Assembly: GCA_007922305.1 (NCBI GenBank)
Contig: ML677335.1
Span: 22,477,904 to 22,541,903, forward strand
Reading direction: 5' to 3'
DNA: 64,000 bases
Source of the DNA: Dermatemys mawii
Lineage: Eukaryota; Chordata; Testudines; Dermatemydidae
Under the pieces are notes generated by a model that was not told the origin of the DNA, searched no databases, and saw only the letters and a list, made by a program, of their open reading frames with translations. Position 1 is the first letter of the stretch, and every line of letters starts with the position of its first letter. The translations under genes were made by a program, and so were the position numbers. Positions 11,481-24,012 of this stretch are shown one piece after another.

Positions 11481-13317
11481 AGAGATGAGTGTTCCAGAAG
11501 GCTCAACATGACATATTATATTAAGAAGGCTAATTAGCCAGTAGTCCATTTCAAAGGACAAAGCATTCTGAGCCCTGAAACATCACATCAACTCTTGCCT
11601 CTTTTTCCACTTTCTATATTCAGTTGTGTCCAGATGCCCTTCCCTTCTTTCAGACTTGTATTTCAGTCCCTCCACAAACATGGTGAAGAAGCAATATGTA
11701 TGATTATACTCCTTCACCTTAAAAGTAGGAAGTTATTTGGTACCAAGGACCCCTGCCGACCCTTCATGAAGACAACTGCTATTCAAGAATCAAAGGAAAC
11801 AGGCTCCTTCATAGGATTTGTGGTTTATCTGCCATGACCAAGCGGCTTGTGGCTGAGGAGGCAATATAATCAGCTGACAACTAGGGGCAAAGTAATCTCT
11901 CAGTTAAACCAGTGTAAACTACCAGAGTTAAATCTAGATTCACACCAGTATACTTGGTCCTAGAAGTCTGAGCTGTATAATTATGAGACTAAATCCACTC
12001 AGGTCAGAACTCAGCCAAAGCACTCAAGGCAGCCATTTAATCAGTATCATAGTACCATCCAGGATATGTAATTACATCATATCTGCTCTTTTGGGTTGCT
12101 GGGCACACAGAGCCTTCAGTCTCATGTCTCTGAATACATGTAGGAGATCCATTATGGCACTAGATCAAGAATAATAGCACAGTTGTTTCTGGTTTTCCCC
12201 TGCTCTGTCCTATTCTTCAAAAAACAAAAATCCCCCACAAAATAAAACCAAGTATGCCACACAGAGATAACTGTTGTTTTGAAGGATTTGTTCTTTGCTG
12301 TTGCTAAGCATCTTCAGGCAAACAGTGTCCTGTAAGATGGCGTAGGTGGGAGGAGGAGAAGGAAAAGCTATTTCATAAGCTTAAATATTAAAGAAATAAT
12401 TTAAAATAAAGATGCAAGCAACCGCTTTCTTAACTGCATTTCTTCAGCTGCATGGGGGCTGAACTAAGAAGCTTAAATGTAGCAAAGAGGACCTGGATTC
12501 ATTCTTCTAGCCTGTGATAACGTGAAGAATTTACATAGTGAAAGGGCAGACAGATGAGGTGCCAGCATTGTCTTGTGATCTGTTTGGGGCCGCACTGACA
12601 AAAGAGGCAACCAGCAAAATCCATGATGTAGAGATGGCACAGAGATGTTTGTACCTGGATCCAAACTTTCTCACGGTTCAAGCTTATTTGGAAGAGGTTT
12701 ATTCATCCAGGTTTATCTCTAGCACAAGTCTTCAGCCCATTAACAATCCATACGGAAGCCAACCAACCACCTATGCTACTTAAACAAGCAACTGAGGCAG
12801 CACACAAACAACTCCAGCTCTCCCTTTGCCAGAATCTTGTTGTGTCTTGGCCTTGTGTGTAAATTGGTTGGAAAGAGGTGCTTTCCCACTCCCCTCAACT
12901 TCTGCACAAGGGGAAATTCAGTTTTACCTATGAATTTTCATCCTAGCACCATGTCAGACAGTTCACTCCATGGTGTTCCTTGTCTCCATGGCAACTAGAA
13001 GCAGAGCAAATTTTTTTTCTGAGCCTGGGTTTAGGTTTGCCCCTCAGGAAGAACTCTCCATAAGAGTAGCTTCCAAAGCTTGGAAAAAAAAAAATACTAG
13101 CGACACAAAAGTTTAGGTGACAAAGGCTACCCCTCTGATTCTTGACAAAAGTTTAGAAGTACTATTCAACTCAAATTATCTGCAGCAGAGCCTTGACATA
13201 GAGTGAAAACATTTCCTAGAGGAATACTTTCTTCCCCTTCAAACTAATTATGTGAGAACTATACAGAAAAAAAGCCATTCACATAATGCAATCCTCCAAG
13301 GGAGGATCAGACTGACA
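11481..13317. other. LRRC20 intron, no feature recognised
   Basis: No exon, termini or known repeat seen. The stretches 6978-7624, 8060-8810 and 9781-10639 are likewise empty. Confidence 0.55.
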
Positions 13318-13985
13318 TTGAATCACAGAAATGTAAGACTGGAAGGGCCCTGGATAGGTCATCTAGTCCCGTCCCCCGCACTGAAGCAGGACTAAATATT
13401 ATCTAGACTATCCCTGACAGGTGTTTGTCTAACTTGCTCTTAAAAACCTCCAGACATAGAGATTCCACAATGTCCCTCATAATTTGTTCCAATGCTTAAC
13501 AGGTAGGAAGTTTTTTCCAGTGTCTAACCTAAGTTACCCTTGTTGCAATTTAAGCTCATTGCTTCTTGTCCTCTCCTTATCCACTGAGAACAATTTATCA
13601 CCCTCCTCTTTAGAGCAACCTTTTATGTACTTGAAGATTGTTATGTCGTCTCTCCGTCGTCTCTTCTCCAGACTATGCAAACTCATTTTTTTTTTTCAAT
13701 CTTTCCGTGTAGGCCATGTATTCCAGACCTTTATTCATTTTGGTTACTATCCTTTGTACCCAGCACAGGACACAGTCCTGTAGCTGAGGCCTTCTCAGTG
13801 CTGAGTGGACTGGAAGCATTACTTCTTATGTCTTGCTCACAATACTCCTGCTAATACATTCCAGAATTACAAAAAAAAGTGAACGTAACTATGTTACACT
13901 GTTCACTTGTATTTGCTTTGTGATCACTATAACCCCCAGGTCATTTTCTGCAATATTCCTTCCTAGATAGTAGAGGGTCCAAGAA
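13318..13985 (-). mobile_element. CR1 LINE, 3' fragment, minus strand
   Basis: Begins AATCACAGAAATGTAAGACTGGAAGGGCCC then GTCATCTAGTCC, the classic CR1 tail in complement, and runs through ATTTAAGCTCATTGCTTCTTGTCC and TACTTGAAGATTGTTATGTC to about 13985. It covers the 3' UTR and some upstream sequence; frames are broken. Confidence 0.88.
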
Positions 13986-14070
13986 TGAAAACTCACCGTT
14001 AAGACAGAATTTTCCCTCTCTCAGTTCCCTCCATGTCAGACAGGTTTCACAGTGGGATGTAGTTCATCTC

Positions 14071-14708
14071 TAGGGCCCTATCAAATTCATGGTCCATTTT
14101 TGTAAATTTCATGGTCATATCAATTAAAAAATCTTGAGTCATGATTTCAAAGATATTTAAATCTTAAATTTCACAGAGTTGTAACAGAGCATGAATATAC
14201 ATTGAAAAATGGCAAAATATAAACATTTAAAGCTCTTAAGTTAGCGTTCTCTAACTGGAGGTCCCTACCCAAGATGGGGTTGAAAGCTATTGTGGGTGAT
14301 CAGGGTATTGCCACCCTTACTTCTGTGCTGCCTTCAGAACTGGGCAGCTGGAGCGTAGCAGATGATGGAAGGGTGCTGAGCTCTGAAGGCAACACTGCCA
14401 CCAGGAGCGGCACAGCCTTCAAAGGTGGATTTCTGGCCAGCAGCTGCTGCTCCCTGGCCATCCAGCTCTGAAGGTAAAATAAAGTAAGGGTGGCAATACT
14501 GTGACCCCCCTACAGTAGACCTGATGCCCCCTTTTTGGGTTGAGACCCCCAGTTTGAGAAACAGTGTACACTTGTATGTACTTTTAACCTATAGTATAAA
14601 AGAGTATTGTATAGGGTAAAAGATCACAAAAGACCAGATTCCATGGGGGAGACCAGATTTCCTGGTCTGTGATGTGTTTTTCACAGCCGTGAATTTGGTA
14701 GGGCCCTA
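14071..14708. mobile_element. DNA element with TAGGGCCCTA termini, carrying a nested element
   Basis: Left end TAGGGCCCTATCAAATTCA and right end TGAATTTGGTAGGGCCCTA are inverted repeats of about 19 bp with one mismatch. Flanking 8-mers TTCATCTC and ATTACCTC match at 5 of 8 positions. The outer interior (…TTTCATGGTCATAT…, …GGTCTGTGATGTG…) is split by a second element at about 14245-14566. Confidence 0.7.
14245..14566. mobile_element. hAT-like element nested in the TAGGGCCC element
   Basis: Left CGTTCTCTAACTGGAGGTCC and right GAGACCCCCAGTTTGAGAAACAGTG form imperfect inverted termini of the TTCTCAAACTGGGGGTC type, related to the ends of the element at 255-474. Target duplication is not clear. 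No coding capacity. Confidence 0.55.
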
Positions 14709-17390
14709 ATTACCTCTAGGGCAGGAGGAAGATTCATTTTGCCCATGCAGCACTGAAAAGGCATGTTAAGGTTATGAGAGCAACCTGTTCCATAACACTC
14801 TTCACCAGGTGCTGCATCAGCAGGTGTGAGGACGTCAACTCCATTGTCAAACACAAAGTGTGAATTGAAGACTTTGTACTGCTACTGTCCTAGAGATCTC
14901 ATAATGTGTGTGATCTCATTGCCCACAAAATTTCTGCTCTTTTCACAGAGTGCACAGTAGTGAGAGGAAATGTATCTCAGGTTTTAAAGCCCAAAAAGTT
15001 TTTAAAGCCCATAAAGTTTAGTCATCCCTAGACTCTGTTCACATCTAATGTATGTTCTAATTTTCTTCTTCCTGAGGATATTTTGATCCAACCACAAGAG
15101 CAATAATACCATTTCCTATTATAAAGAAGAGTGTGGTTACCTTAGGGATGGAAGCCTGGTTATCTTATTGATAGAACATGCAACTAAAGTTTCATCGAGA
15201 GCATGTCACGCTCCAAAAACTCCCTTGGACAAGGAGGTTGCCAGTAGGCAAGATACTTTCAGTGAGAAGAGGAAGTGAACTAGCAATTTTGAAGCTGACA
15301 GGTAGTTTTATCAGGACTTGTAGGGCACGGAACAAGATCATGATAGGCATCTGCATGTTGCCATAGGACTGGTAAGAGTGGCAGTCCTCAGGAATCTAGT
15401 ATGTAACAGTGAGATTCTCATGGGTTTCTTGCTGGACAATAGGTTTCAGCTACTGACTTGTGTCTGTTGGCAGTGAGCATCATGGTCAGGTCATCTTGTA
15501 AAAATTCTAGAATGTCCTTCTGTTTCAGCTGACTTTTCACTGATGTTGTGTGTTTCTAGTAACACTGACTTCTAAACCTACATAGACATTTGTTGATTTC
15601 CTCTGAGATGTTAGGAAGAAGTGTATCACCTTTGTAGAAAAAGCGACTGTACTTCCTCTCAGTTTCCTAGCTGATGGTTAGGCAGCACTGGATACTGGTT
15701 CAGGATTGATTGCATTCTTATATGTATGTTGGGAATCTGAGGCTCTAACTGTATCTAATTTAGATCCAAGAACCAAAATCGGAGGTTTAATGAAAAGGTG
15801 ACAATCACTGTGGCCTGTTTCCTCACACTGTTCTTTAAGCTCAGTGGGAGGCATAAAGGAGGCCTTTTAGACCATTTTTGAGGTAAGGGGACCATAACCT
15901 CTGCTTTTGAATACCTTTTCCTCACACTTTTTTTAGTTTTCCAATTGAAGTTGGATGCAGAGAGGTTTGTGATGAACTCAAAGTTTATCAAAAAAACATT
16001 TAAGCACCCATGAAATTAAATCCTTATTCATGCTTAATGCTGGAAGTTTGGCTGAGGATCCGAGGGATCTTGCTCAAAGCCCCAGCTTTAGTTATTTCTC
16101 CTTCTCTTGAGAGGATCTAGAGGGGAGACTTTCATAAGAGATTTTAAAACTTTCTGCTGCCCTTTTAAGTGCAGATTGTGACCAATATCATTCACCAGTC
16201 CTGGGCCAAACCCCTGAGAGTGCGAATGGGGAGAGGTCCTGTGAGAGAAACAGTATTTCCAGGTAGATTGAAAGGACAGTCTGTAGACTTGTAACCTGCA
16301 TTATGTCCCTGAAAATAATAGTAGCTACTTTATGGATCCCTGTGGGACCCCTGGAAGGGAAGAGGAAGCAGGCCCATCTCCCAGACAAAGGGATCTGAAT
16401 CACTTAACCAAAGCTGCCTGCCACTGGGTATGGGCTGAGTGGAGCCAACTGCACAGAATGAGGAGTGAGCCAGAACCACTGAGGCAAATGAGTCACTGGT
16501 ATCAAAAAGCTCACAAGAGCCCACACCTTTCAAGGCAGCTGAGGTCTTGCACCTGAAACAGCTTGTAGGAAGGGGGGTTGTTTTGTGGCCTTCTCAAGCA
16601 CCTTAGCATAGCTCATGTATATGTGCTAGGTGGGACAAGGAATTTCTTTCTCCTGGTTACTACGGGAGGGACCTTGCTTTTCCGCTTCCCCTGAGATTCA
16701 GAAGGCTCCAGTGAAACTTCTCTGCTTACTCTGCCAGCTATGCGAAGGGCATCCCATGCTTGGGGGAAAAATAGGGGGCTTTAAGGAAAAGGGGAAAAAA
16801 AATCACCTTGCCCTACTTTAATGCCACTGATTCTGGCTCGGGCTCAGTGAAGGGAGTTTCCATGAAGTCTGCATTATCTGGAAACAGAGTTCCTGGGGCT
16901 TGCTGTCACTTCTCCAGAAAGTACGACATTCACCCTCTTCCCCGAGCCAGAAGAATTTTTAAGTTTAGCAGTTTTGAGGAGGAAAACCCCAAAGCCAATG
17001 AAGAAACAGACATTTGATTAAAAGTCATTCAAAGATCCTGTGAAATTTTGGCTTCCAGGGAAACCCTGGAGTTTGCCATGCATGCCACTTGGAAGCAGAT
17101 GATTCTGGGAGCGCTTTCTAAATGGCAATCCAAACCCCAGGTTTAGAACAAAGATCTGTTCTTTCTCCCATTGCCATGGAGACCCAGAATACCCCCATTA
17201 TTTTGTGGCCTCCATGTCCAACATGGAGGAGACTGAGAATTAAATACTAACTTCCCTCAGCTCTGAGAGACAGCTGACATGTCAACACTAATTCTTTAAA
17301 TTGTTTGATCTAGTGAATTGTTCTGAATACAGATTAACTTTTATTAACCTTTGAAAACTGAATTACAGGAGCTCTGACGAAATGATAGAA
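14709..17390. other. LRRC20 intron, no feature recognised
   Basis: Unique-looking sequence with only short frames. No LRR-coding exon is visible on the minus strand. Confidence 0.55.
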
Positions 17391-17700
17391 CAGGGGTAGG
17401 CAACCTATGGCACGCGTGCTGAAGTGGCAAGCGAGCTGATTTTCAGTGGCACTCACACTGCTCTGGTCCTGGCCACCGCTCTGGGAGGCTCTGCATTTTA
17501 ATTTAATTTTAAATGAAGCTTCTTAAACATTTTAAAAACCTTATTTACCTTACATACAACTATAGTTTAGTTATATATTAAAGACTTATAGAAAGAGACC
17601 TTTTAACAATGTTAAAATGTATTATTGGCACACAAAACCTTAAATTAGAGAGAATAAATGAAGACTCAGCACACTGCTTCTGAAAGGTTGCCGACCCCTG
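17391..17700. mobile_element. hAT-type MITE with perfect 8-bp target duplication
   Basis: CAGGGGTAGGCAACC at the left and GGTTGCCGACCCCTG at the right are inverted with one mismatch. TGATAGAA is directly repeated on both flanks (17383-17390 and 17701-17708). 310 bp, AT-rich, non-coding. Confidence 0.9.
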
Positions 17701-17708
17701 TGATAGAA

Positions 17709-19372
17709 GGTTGTTTGGTTTCCCTATAGATTCTTTAAGTGTCCCAGCTTCCTCTATTGAAATGCTGGTTTGCTATATCCTACAGCAGTATTCCTCAGTG
17801 AGTCCCAACAGCTCCTATTATAAACAGTGCAAAGCAACAGTATAGAAATTAGGGAATGAGGGATATTTTCCTTTTCCACATGGCTGTACCCTCCAATATC
17901 AAACTGCCATACTACATTTAGTTTCCACTTATCTCAATGCTGACACTGACCAATCCTGCACTTGAACTGAAAGTCTAAAAACAAAAAGGAAAAAAGGTAA
18001 TATACAATATACAATCTTATTGCACCACTGAGGGGGCTCCCACTCAGATTCAGAAACTACTTTACAATGGCTTGAGTGCATGTTTCTTTGCTGAGTTAAC
18101 AAGGACTTTACAATCTTTTCCATTGCTCTTAAGATAAAAATCAAACATTAACCATATTGCCAGAGCTGAAAATTTGTTCTCTAAAAGACTAAGTAGACTA
18201 AAACTGGCTTAGATTCTTGTTACTTCCTTTTGTGCTTCCAGATTTGTTATGCATGTTAGTCCTGATTCATCAAAGCACTTAAAAATATGCTTCAGTTCAT
18301 TAAAGTCAACAGGATTTAAGAATATGGTAAAGTGTATTTCTGGATCAGGGCCATATTCCCCCAGTCGACTGGGTGCTATATATTGTTCATGTTACAATAC
18401 TGATACCCATGACTAAGAACTTGAATGTTATAATTAATAGCTTGGTTCTCATGATCTGAGGATGGATAGTGAGTATATCATATTATGGATGGAAGAGGGA
18501 AATCCTACAGATGTTTGGATGGATGAGTTTTAAGAGGAGAAACTTCTCTGATAATATTTAAACAAGAGAAAAGTGCTATTTCACACACTTGTTTATAGGG
18601 AGTCTAAACATGACACACTCACTTTTTGTATTGGGTTATTTTGGCTACTTGCATTAAAAAATAAAAGTAATGCTTTTTAAAAAAATCAGCCAAAATGGTT
18701 ATAACAAAAATAAACTAGCAAACACATTTTTCTGGGAGTGCAAAAATGACGTGATAAGTTTTGATGATCGGCATTAGGTCATCTCTGTCAACAGTAAAGT
18801 AGCTTCCCGCCCCCACTCCTTTAAGGTGTACCTGCCTACGTTCACAAGACATTACTGGCAAAAAAAAGCTTCTTGCAATCAGTAAGCCAGTAACTACAAA
18901 TCATCATTATCCCTGCTATCCAGTCACTGTTAGGATACCACCATTTACTATAGGCATAGACAGAGTCTTGGCATTTTCAGTTAGGATGTACTATTGGTTT
19001 GGGAAGGAAGCATAATCAGAGATACTCAGGGGAAATGTTCAGAAAGAACATGGAAGAGGGACAGCAGTGGGTACGCTGCTAGAGTAAGTGCCCCGTTCTG
19101 CAATACAGAGTGTCAGGAAAGATAAAGAGAGCTGCACTATCAGGGTTTAAAGTAAACCTTGAAATCATGGTAGGTGGAAGGGAGAAGTGATGCACTGGTG
19201 GTGACATTTCATTCATAGTCACCTGACCACAATTATGTAATTAATAAATCAAAATATGTATCTGTGAAAAATGACACATTCTCAGATTATAAGACAAGAC
19301 TTCCTTCCAGAGTTTTATGGGCACAGGAACATGAAGAAAAAGACGTAGGAACACTAATCACCCTCCCTGTAC
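17709..19372. other. LRRC20 intron with a weak amniote repeat trace
   Basis: Near 18255-18350, TCCTGATTCATCAAAGCACTTAAAAATATG and the following GTCAACAGGATT resemble an old amniote SINE-like repeat. Otherwise nothing recognised; 19793-20970 is also empty. Confidence 0.35.
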
Positions 19373-19525
19373 ATAAGAACATAAAGATGGCCATACTGGC
19401 TCAGACTAATGGCTCAGGTAGCCCAGGACTTGTCTTCGGACAGTGACCGAGGCTTCAGAGGAAATGAACAGAACAGCAATTACTGAGTGATCCATCCTGT
19501 CATCCAGTCCCCGTGTCTATACACA
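19373..19525 (-). mobile_element. CR1-like 3' fragment, minus strand
   Basis: ACATAAGAACATAAAGATGGCCATACTGGCTCAGA, then …ATGAACAGAACAGCAATTACTGAGTGATCCAT, match the complement of a CR1 subfamily tail well known in turtles. Short, decayed fragment just left of the hAT element at 19546. Confidence 0.75.
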
Positions 19526-19545
19526 CTCATGGCTAGTTATCCACG

Positions 19546-19784
19546 CAGGGCCGGTGTAAGCATTTTTGCTGCCCTAGGCAGCGGAAGCATTTCGGCAGCA
19601 GCTTGCACAGCCCCCGTCCACTTCAGCGGCTGCTTGCATGGCACCCGGTAGGTTCAGTGGCATTTCAGTGGACACAGCTGGAAGCGCACAGCGGCTGTGA
19701 GAGCTGCCGCTGAAATGCCGCCAAAACCCCCAAAACGTCGCCCTCGGCAACCGCCTAGGTCACCTAGTACTTGCACCGGCCCTG
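19546..19784. mobile_element. hAT-type MITE, 239 bp
   Basis: CAGGGCCGGTGTAAGCA at the left, CTTGCACCGGCCCTG at the right. Flanks TATCCACG and TATCCAGG match at 7 of 8. GC-rich interior, non-coding. Confidence 0.85.
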
Positions 19785-20977
19785 TATCCAGGGGTGCAGC
19801 AAGGTAAGGTTAGTTTCCATGCTACTAAGCTTCCACAGCAAGTAACAATGCTGTACGTAGACACAAACCATATTTCAAATTAGCTATGACCTAGTTACAA
19901 GCTTAAAAGACACAGTGCAGGTAAATCCAAAGGCTGGATGCAAAAAGTTAACTGGGCATATAAAGAGAGGAGAGACTACGATGTAACCAAGACACCAAAC
20001 TAGTAAATGATAAGTTTGGTACGTGGCAAGGAAGCAGCTGCTGCCCCAAAAACTACAATAGGGAAACCCAGTAACTGAGAAGTGAAACGTGGTCATAAGT
20101 GGCTCAGACATGCACAGGGGGAAGAACATTCATCCTCTGCAACTAGGAGACTCCTTCTGTTAGGACCCAATTGAAAGTGCACTCTCTCATTGAATTCTGT
20201 GGGCTTTGGATAAGGTTTTTTACTTATATATCTTAAAAAAAAAGAAAACCACCCACAAGATTCTGCTCTCATTTCACACAAAATGGCAAAGGCTCCAAAA
20301 ATAGCTTTTCTTCAGTTGCCAAAAATAAATGGCAGAAAGTGATGACAAAATCTCCGTTCTTTCAAGAGAAAGAAGCAGTTTTTGAACAGTGTCTTGTTGC
20401 TGAAGTAGTTATGTACTGTATGACAATCGTGTTAAGAAAAATATTTCTAGCTACTGCACTGGTTGTTCATTGTATGAATTTCTCATCCTAGATTTTAAAT
20501 AGATATAAGTAATCTGTCACCTCAAAAAAGTTAATTGAATTTGAGCAGACTGACAAAAGCCTGGTAAGCGCAGGTTGGCAACATATAAGCTTTTCCACAT
20601 AGCTCTGCCAATGAACCTCAGTTTGATCTGCAACATCCCCTACTATTCAAGTCCTGTGACACCACAGAGCACTGCCAATTCACCTTACTATTTATATAGA
20701 GCATCTGTAATCCTATGCACAGGCACATTGTCAAAATACAACATCAGATTCTAATCTCCCTTACAGAAGTGCATATCAGAAGTTACAGCATTTATGTCAC
20801 CGTGCTATACCGCTGTAATACTTATTTAATGGAGTCAGCCCTTAGTACCATGTCTCACATTAGGGATTGCTGGGAGCAAAGTTTATTTTGTGAAAGAGCA
20901 GATCCTAACATACTATATGGAGACTGTAATACAGTATAGAGAATGAAATAGTGAGAAATGTTGTGTTCAGTTTAGCC

Positions 20978-21662
20978 CAGGAGTGGGCAAATGTTTTGGC
21001 CAGAGGGCCACATCGAGAGTGCAAAATTGTATGGGGGGCCGGGTACAGCCCCAAACAGCCTGGCCCCACCCCATATCTGACCCTCACCCACTTCCTGCCC
21101 CCGACTGCCCCCTTCAGAACCCGCAACCCATCAACGCCTCCATGCTCCTTGTCTCCTGACCACCCCCTCCCAAGACCCCCCCACCCTAACTGCCTCCCCA
21201 GGACCTTACCTCTACTCAACTCACCCCACTCCCTGTCCCCTGACTGCCCTGACCCCTACCCACCCACCTCGCCTCCTGACAGACCCCCAGTACTCCTATG
21301 CCTACCCAATCCCCCGATTCCCTGTCCCCTGACCGCCCGCGCATCCAACCACTCCTTGCCCCTTATCCAATCCCCCACTGGGCCCCGACCACCAGCCCGG
21401 CCCCCTTACCATGCTGATCAGGGCAGTGTATATGGAGGCCACAAGGCCCGCCAGAGCTCACAGCCCCACCCCCTTACCATGTCGCTCTAAGTGGCAGGAG
21501 CTGCAGCAGTGCCCAGGAGTGGTCCAGAGTGCTGGCACCAGCAGCACGCTGAGGCTCCGCGAGAGGGGGGAAGGCAGGGGAGGGGCTGGGGAAGCCTCCC
21601 CAGCCGGGAGCTCAGGCGGGCCAGACAGGATGGTCCCAGAGGCCGTAGTTTGCCCACTCCTA
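20978..21662. mobile_element. hAT-type non-autonomous element, GTGGGCAAA family
   Basis: CAGGAGTGGGCAAA at the left and TTTGCCCACTCCTA at the right are inverted. Flanking GTTTAGCC and ATTTAGCC match at 7 of 8. The 685-bp interior is C-rich and gives a spurious 179-codon Pro-rich open frame. Two further elements with the same ends are at 34278 and 46343. Confidence 0.85.
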
Positions 21663-21832
21663 ATTTAGCCCAAGCTTGCAACAGAATCTACAACACCATT
21701 ATGCAGTGTACCAATCACAAAGACAGCTGCAGACCTGTGTGTCAAACACACTGTGTTACAGGCATCTAGCAAGAAACACGTCTATTCCCTGTCTCTCCTT
21801 TTTTGTGGTTACTTCAGGGGACTGATTCCTAC

Positions 21833-21982
21833 CTCTCATCTGGCTGAAGGTGGTGATGAATTTGCTGGTCACAGACTTGAGTTCGTTATTGGCCAGAGTT
21901 ATGAGATGTATCCCTTCGGTGACATTCCTCATGACTTTGTAAATGCCAATAGGGAACATCATCAACTTGCAGTCAGCCAAGT
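21833..21982 (-). CDS. LRRC20: LRRC20 coding exon 3 (first leucine-rich repeat)
   Basis: Minus-strand exon of 150 bases, with acceptor TTTCACTACAG just upstream (21983-21993) and donor GTAGGA at 21832-21827. Joined to the previous exon it reads DLADCKLMMFPIGIYKVMRN and continues with HLITLANNELKSVTS, an LRR of the LxxLxLxxNxL type, closely matching human LRRC20 (DLAECKLVSFPIGIYKV...). It contributes residues 28-77 and ends in phase 1, so the next exon should begin with AG (Glu) as in human RELHLEG. That next exon was not seen between here and base 1. The open frame runs a few codons past the donor in the genomic sequence, but these are intron. Confidence 0.93.
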
Positions 21983-23777
21983 CTGTAGTGAAACAAAGGA
22001 AAAAAGGAGACAAGCATGCAGAGCAGGATAGTGTGCACAGAATGCTTTAAGTTACTACCATAGTCATACATTTTATTCTATCCATAAGAATTAGAGAAGA
22101 GCATAAGAAGAGACAGACAAATTGTCAAGCTCCTAAGGTTACTGGTGCAGTATCAGTATGCATTTAACAGGGGACATTCCTTACTGAGAGAAGCTCGAGA
22201 CTGTGCAAGAGGATTATTGCAGCTAAAGTTTACCTAGAGATATGAGAGTATATTAGTTTTTGCTTTGTGGATGCAATTTTCCCACCCCATCGACTTTTTC
22301 ACAGCAAGGAGCGTGACATTTCATCTGAGGGCCTTATCCTCACTCAAAACCCTAGCTTGTGCTCCTGTTGCAATGACTCCCATGGGATATGACAGTGATC
22401 TAAAATTGTTGGGATGCAAGAACCTCCAACCATTCCCACTCCTACCCATGAAATGCCCCCAATTCCTGAACAGAGCCTCCTCCAAGGGATGGCACAGAGC
22501 TAGCCCTCTGGCTCCCATAGATGGATGGCTTCTTGCACCAAGACATTGCATCGGGAGCAAATGAGGCTCCATGGCATCAGCACAAAGGGACTCCAAGGGA
22601 GCCATGACGAAGGCCAGAGTGGTGAGATAGAACATGTACACGGGAGAGATACATGCAGCACACCCACAACCTGTACAATAAACTTCTGGTACGAAGTACT
22701 TTTGGCTGGTCTGAAAACTCTGCAGCCTACAATGTGCCATTTAACAACTTACATGTGGTCAGGCAGATAGGAGCAAGGGGAGTGGCTGCTGCTGAGAGCT
22801 AGGAGCCCAGTCCCCTTATGCGTAGGGGCAAGATTCACTCCTACTGGCACAGGGAGGTGCCAGCAAGGATGGCTGCACCAGTGGAAGAGAGGGCATTCAC
22901 GCCTGGGCAGGGCAGGTTATTTTTTACCCAGGATGCTTATAGGAACCCTGCTAGTAGAGGTTGCAATGGGTAAGTAATGAATTAGAGACTCCACAGCAAT
23001 CCTGCCCATACTCCTCCCTGACCAATAACACACACTTTTAGGCTTGCACTGGCTGCCTGCAGGAAGAGGCAATGTTGCGGCTCCACGATACAGCTCCAGG
23101 ATACAGCTGCAGCCTCCCATAGTTTAAACTGGCAGAAGCATAAACTAGAAGCAATGACTTATATTTCTGCCGTTAAAACTGATCTGGCTAGCCACTTGTC
23201 TTTGCTATCAGTCAGTTTGTTGTTCTGGATTGCTCCTCATCCGACAATGGAACATGCCCCTCCTGCTAATCTTAGCAAGGATCAATAATTTCTCCGTCGC
23301 CTTTTGGTGAAGGTCAAGTATAGCATCTGTTGCTCTATATCTCTGGGGGAAATGAGAAAAAAGATGGATCACACCTCCCTAATGTATTGTGGTGAGGGCC
23401 CTAGAACAACTAATAACAATACATCAAGTATCTCAGAATTTCCTGAGCAAAAAAGCACTTCACTTCTAAGGAGGCAAAAATCACATGATTACAAAACCTT
23501 AGTGGAACTGAGAGTTGGGTTCCTTTTTAAGGGAGTAGGGAGAATTGTTTTGTGATGCTAAACTCCCTGTTCAGAAGGCAAGCAATCAACATCTGCCTTT
23601 CTGGTATGCTGCTGTTCATTGAATTTCTCTCCCTAGTTCCCTCAAGCCCCTACTCGCATCTACTTCCGCTGTGTTAATTTGTATTACAGACATATACAGT
23701 ACTCAATCTGCTATGGGACACAGGCATGTTTAGCAGAACAAAGCATAGTATGCAAGAAGCTGGTTTTGATTAACTTG
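21983..23777. other. LRRC20 intron 2, left part
   Basis: Intron sequence upstream (on the minus strand) of LRRC20 exon 3. A 139-codon minus frame at 22321-22740 has no recognisable domain and no splice context; treated as chance. Confidence 0.55.
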
Positions 23778-23786
23778 AATTCTTAT

Positions 23787-24012
23787 AGAATCAGAGGGGT
23801 AGCCGTGTTAGTCTGGAACTGCAGAAGTAACAGAGAGTCTTGTGGCACCTTAAAGACTAACTAAAGTATTAGAGCATAAGCTTTCATGGGCTAATACCCA
23901 CTTCGTCGGATGCATAAGTGCATCCAACGAACTGGGTATTAGCCCACGAAAGCTTATGCTCTTATACTTTAGCTGGTCTTTAAGGTGCCACAGGACTCTT
24001 TGTCACTTTTTA
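23787..24012. mobile_element. Foldback element with 81-bp inverted arms and 9-bp target duplication
   Basis: The arm 23834-23914 is the imperfect reverse complement of 23919-23999, with only TAAG between them. The left flank carries the extra segment TCAGAGGGGTAGCCGTGTTA. The 9-bp AATTCTTAT occurs exactly at 23778-23786 and 24013-24021, the target duplication. I recognise the family from turtle and crocodilian genomes; its superfamily is not settled here. No coding. Confidence 0.85.

Noticed and set aside
20951..21490. 179-codon Pro-rich frame
   Set aside because: Lies inside the hAT-type element 20978-21662 and reflects its C-rich interior.
1..21832. Search for further LRRC20 exons on the minus strand
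   Set aside because: No complement of the expected LRR-encoding exon (ELHLEG… or the TINLEENEI-type repeat) was seen. Reading by eye can miss a diverged exon.
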